Below are positions 4,620 to 5,545 of a DNA stretch of 5,545 nt, one piece after another. The stretch's first letter is position 1, and each line of letters opens with the position of its first letter. Below the pieces are notes generated by a model, which did no database searches, was not told the origin of the DNA, and saw only the letters and a list, made by a program, of their open reading frames with translations. The translations under genes were made by a program, and so were the position numbers. This stretch comes from Eubacterium sp. CAG:251 (GTDB taxonomy: Bacteria; Bacillota; Clostridia; Oscillospirales; Acutalibacteraceae): NCBI GenBank assembly GCA_000436835.1, contig FR889118.1, forward strand, positions 1 to 5,545, written 5' to 3'.

Positions 4620-5545
4620 CTATTTTATATCTTTAATTGCTTTAATAAATTTTTCATCATTGATATTTGTTTGTGTAATATTGACATCAAAAACTTCGTT
4701 ACCTCTTATAAATATCAATTCAAAATCATTGTTACCGTAATTGTCTAAAACATAAAATCCTTCGTCAAAATTTGCCGCTTTGCAATAATCGCTTGTGCAA
4801 GTGTAATATTTATCCTTGTTTTCGTAATATTTTTTCTTCTCGTTATAATAAGCCTTTGCAATATCGGTTTTTGAAGCGGCAACGCATTTTGTGTACAGCA
4901 GATTGTTTTCGCTGTCAGTTCCGTCAAACATTGCAGCATAATTTTTTGTTATGTATTCGTTTGTATCATTAATGCGTATTTGAGTGGTGAACTTGTCGTT
5001 GAAAAAATCGTCATAATTAATATAACTGACTGTTTTAATAGGTTCGTCACATAATTCAATGCTTCTGCTGTTTTCCATATCAGCCATTTTAAGCGACGCT
5101 CCGATAACGAAGCAGACGGACAGGCAAATTATAACCGCCTTGATAACAGAACCTTTTTTGTTAATTATCGTTGTGATTATTTCAACAATCAGCCATAAAA
5201 CGAAAAGAAAAATAAATATAAGCGTAAATACGCTCAAAAGCTCAATTTCATTTTTATGAAGCGCTAAGTCGAGCACATTTTGAAATCCCTTGAACGTGTC
5301 TTTAAAAATATATAGCCAATAGGCATAGACTATTGTTATTACAATTTCGGCGGCAAGGCGAATATATTTTTTTATTTTCAGCTTTTTCAAAAGCTTTGCG
5401 TTGTCAATTTCGCTTTCGTTATTTTGCGATTTTTCGCCGTTTAGTATTTCACTCACGCTTACGTTTAAGGCATTGCTAAGCGGCTCGAGCGATGATATAT
5501 CGGGCAAGCCTCGCCCCGTTTCCCTTAATTAAAGATATTGTTGGG
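4620..5545 (-). pseudogene. XRE-HTH membrane regulator, frameshifted and cut by the window edge
   Basis: The frame open from 5528 to the TAG at 4620-4622 begins RETGRGLPDISSLEPLSNAL and continues into VSVSEILNGE, which is the last part of an XRE/Cro-type helix-turn-helix (usual pattern KWExGxGLPDISxLxPL). After a charged linker come three membrane helices (about residues 49-69, 90-113 and 121-139, counted from TTG 5507). A roughly 155-residue, Lys- and Tyr-rich, probably extracytoplasmic tail with four Cys (153, 208, 237, 242) follows. Upstream, the start of the motif (PTIS, 5544-5533) is in another frame, and an in-frame TAA stands at 5529-5531. The two halves are separated by TTAATTAA. As written, the HTH reads into a stop after about 20 foreign residues. 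Either the gene is broken, or this is a sequence error at the edge, or a TTG start (5505-5507, with GGGGCGAGG upstream) makes a membrane protein without HTH. The tail's function is not recognised. Confidence 0.75.
5525..5532. repeat. TTAATTAA: tandem TTAA at the frameshift point
   Basis: Two copies of TTAA stand head to tail exactly where the XRE-HTH reading frame changes. Removing one copy would rejoin the frames as PTIS-LR-ETGRGLPDIS. That restores reading but leaves Leu-Arg where the family usually has Lys-Trp. The 8-mer could be a 4-bp slippage or a target duplication, or part of a larger replacement. Confidence 0.5.

Noticed and set aside
4540..4740. Plus-strand open frame across the transporter stop and terminator
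   Set aside because: It runs through the terminator hairpin into the antisense of the membrane regulator and is not a plausible gene.
1..5545. CRISPR array, tRNA, rRNA or insertion sequence
   Set aside because: No regularly spaced repeats, cloverleaf-like sequence, rRNA-like stretch, transposase or terminal inverted repeats were seen on either strand.

Overview
The window looks like chromosomal DNA from a low-GC member of the Bacillota, most likely class Clostridia. The reasons are the A+T-rich sequence with purine-rich ribosome binding sites (AGGAG, AGGAGG), sigma-A-type promoters with 17-nt spacers, a stand-alone ECF-type biotin S-component (BioY) followed by a DUF1284 gene, and an XRE regulator fused to a membrane domain. 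The genus cannot be told from the sequence.

Layout from left to right. Positions 1-121 hold no gene, only the 3' end of the GH43 transcript with a long hairpin terminator. A cytoplasmic family-43 glycoside hydrolase (122-1069, minus) has its own promoter. Upstream of it on the same strand is a two-gene unit, bioY then a DUF1284 gene (2004 to 1130), whose stop and start codons share one base. The divergent region 2005-2200 carries the bioY promoter, a near-perfect BirA-type biotin operator lying over its -35 box, and a separate promoter firing rightwards. That promoter drives a short-chain dehydrogenase/reductase (2201-3058). A strong hairpin follows, then a GPH-family (MelB-like) sugar/cation symporter (3141-4565). 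A terminator at 4585-4619 is shared with a converging gene. The last gene (4620 to beyond 5545, minus) is an XRE-HTH/three-helix membrane protein whose HTH is broken by a frameshift next to the 8-mer TTAATTAA at the window edge.

How the parts fit: bioY should be repressed by biotin-loaded BirA, and DUF1284 follows by translational coupling. GH43, SDR and the GPH transporter look like a small carbohydrate-use cluster: import of a glycoside or sugar, intracellular cleavage by GH43, and redox conversion by the SDR. No gene shows which sugar, and GH43 is not in the same transcript as the transporter, so this link is inference. The window contains no clear new defence, mobile or RNA system. The items most worth a second look are the broken HTH regulator, the loss of MelB cation-site residues in the transporter, the hairpin between SDR and transporter, and the bioY-DUF1284 coupling.
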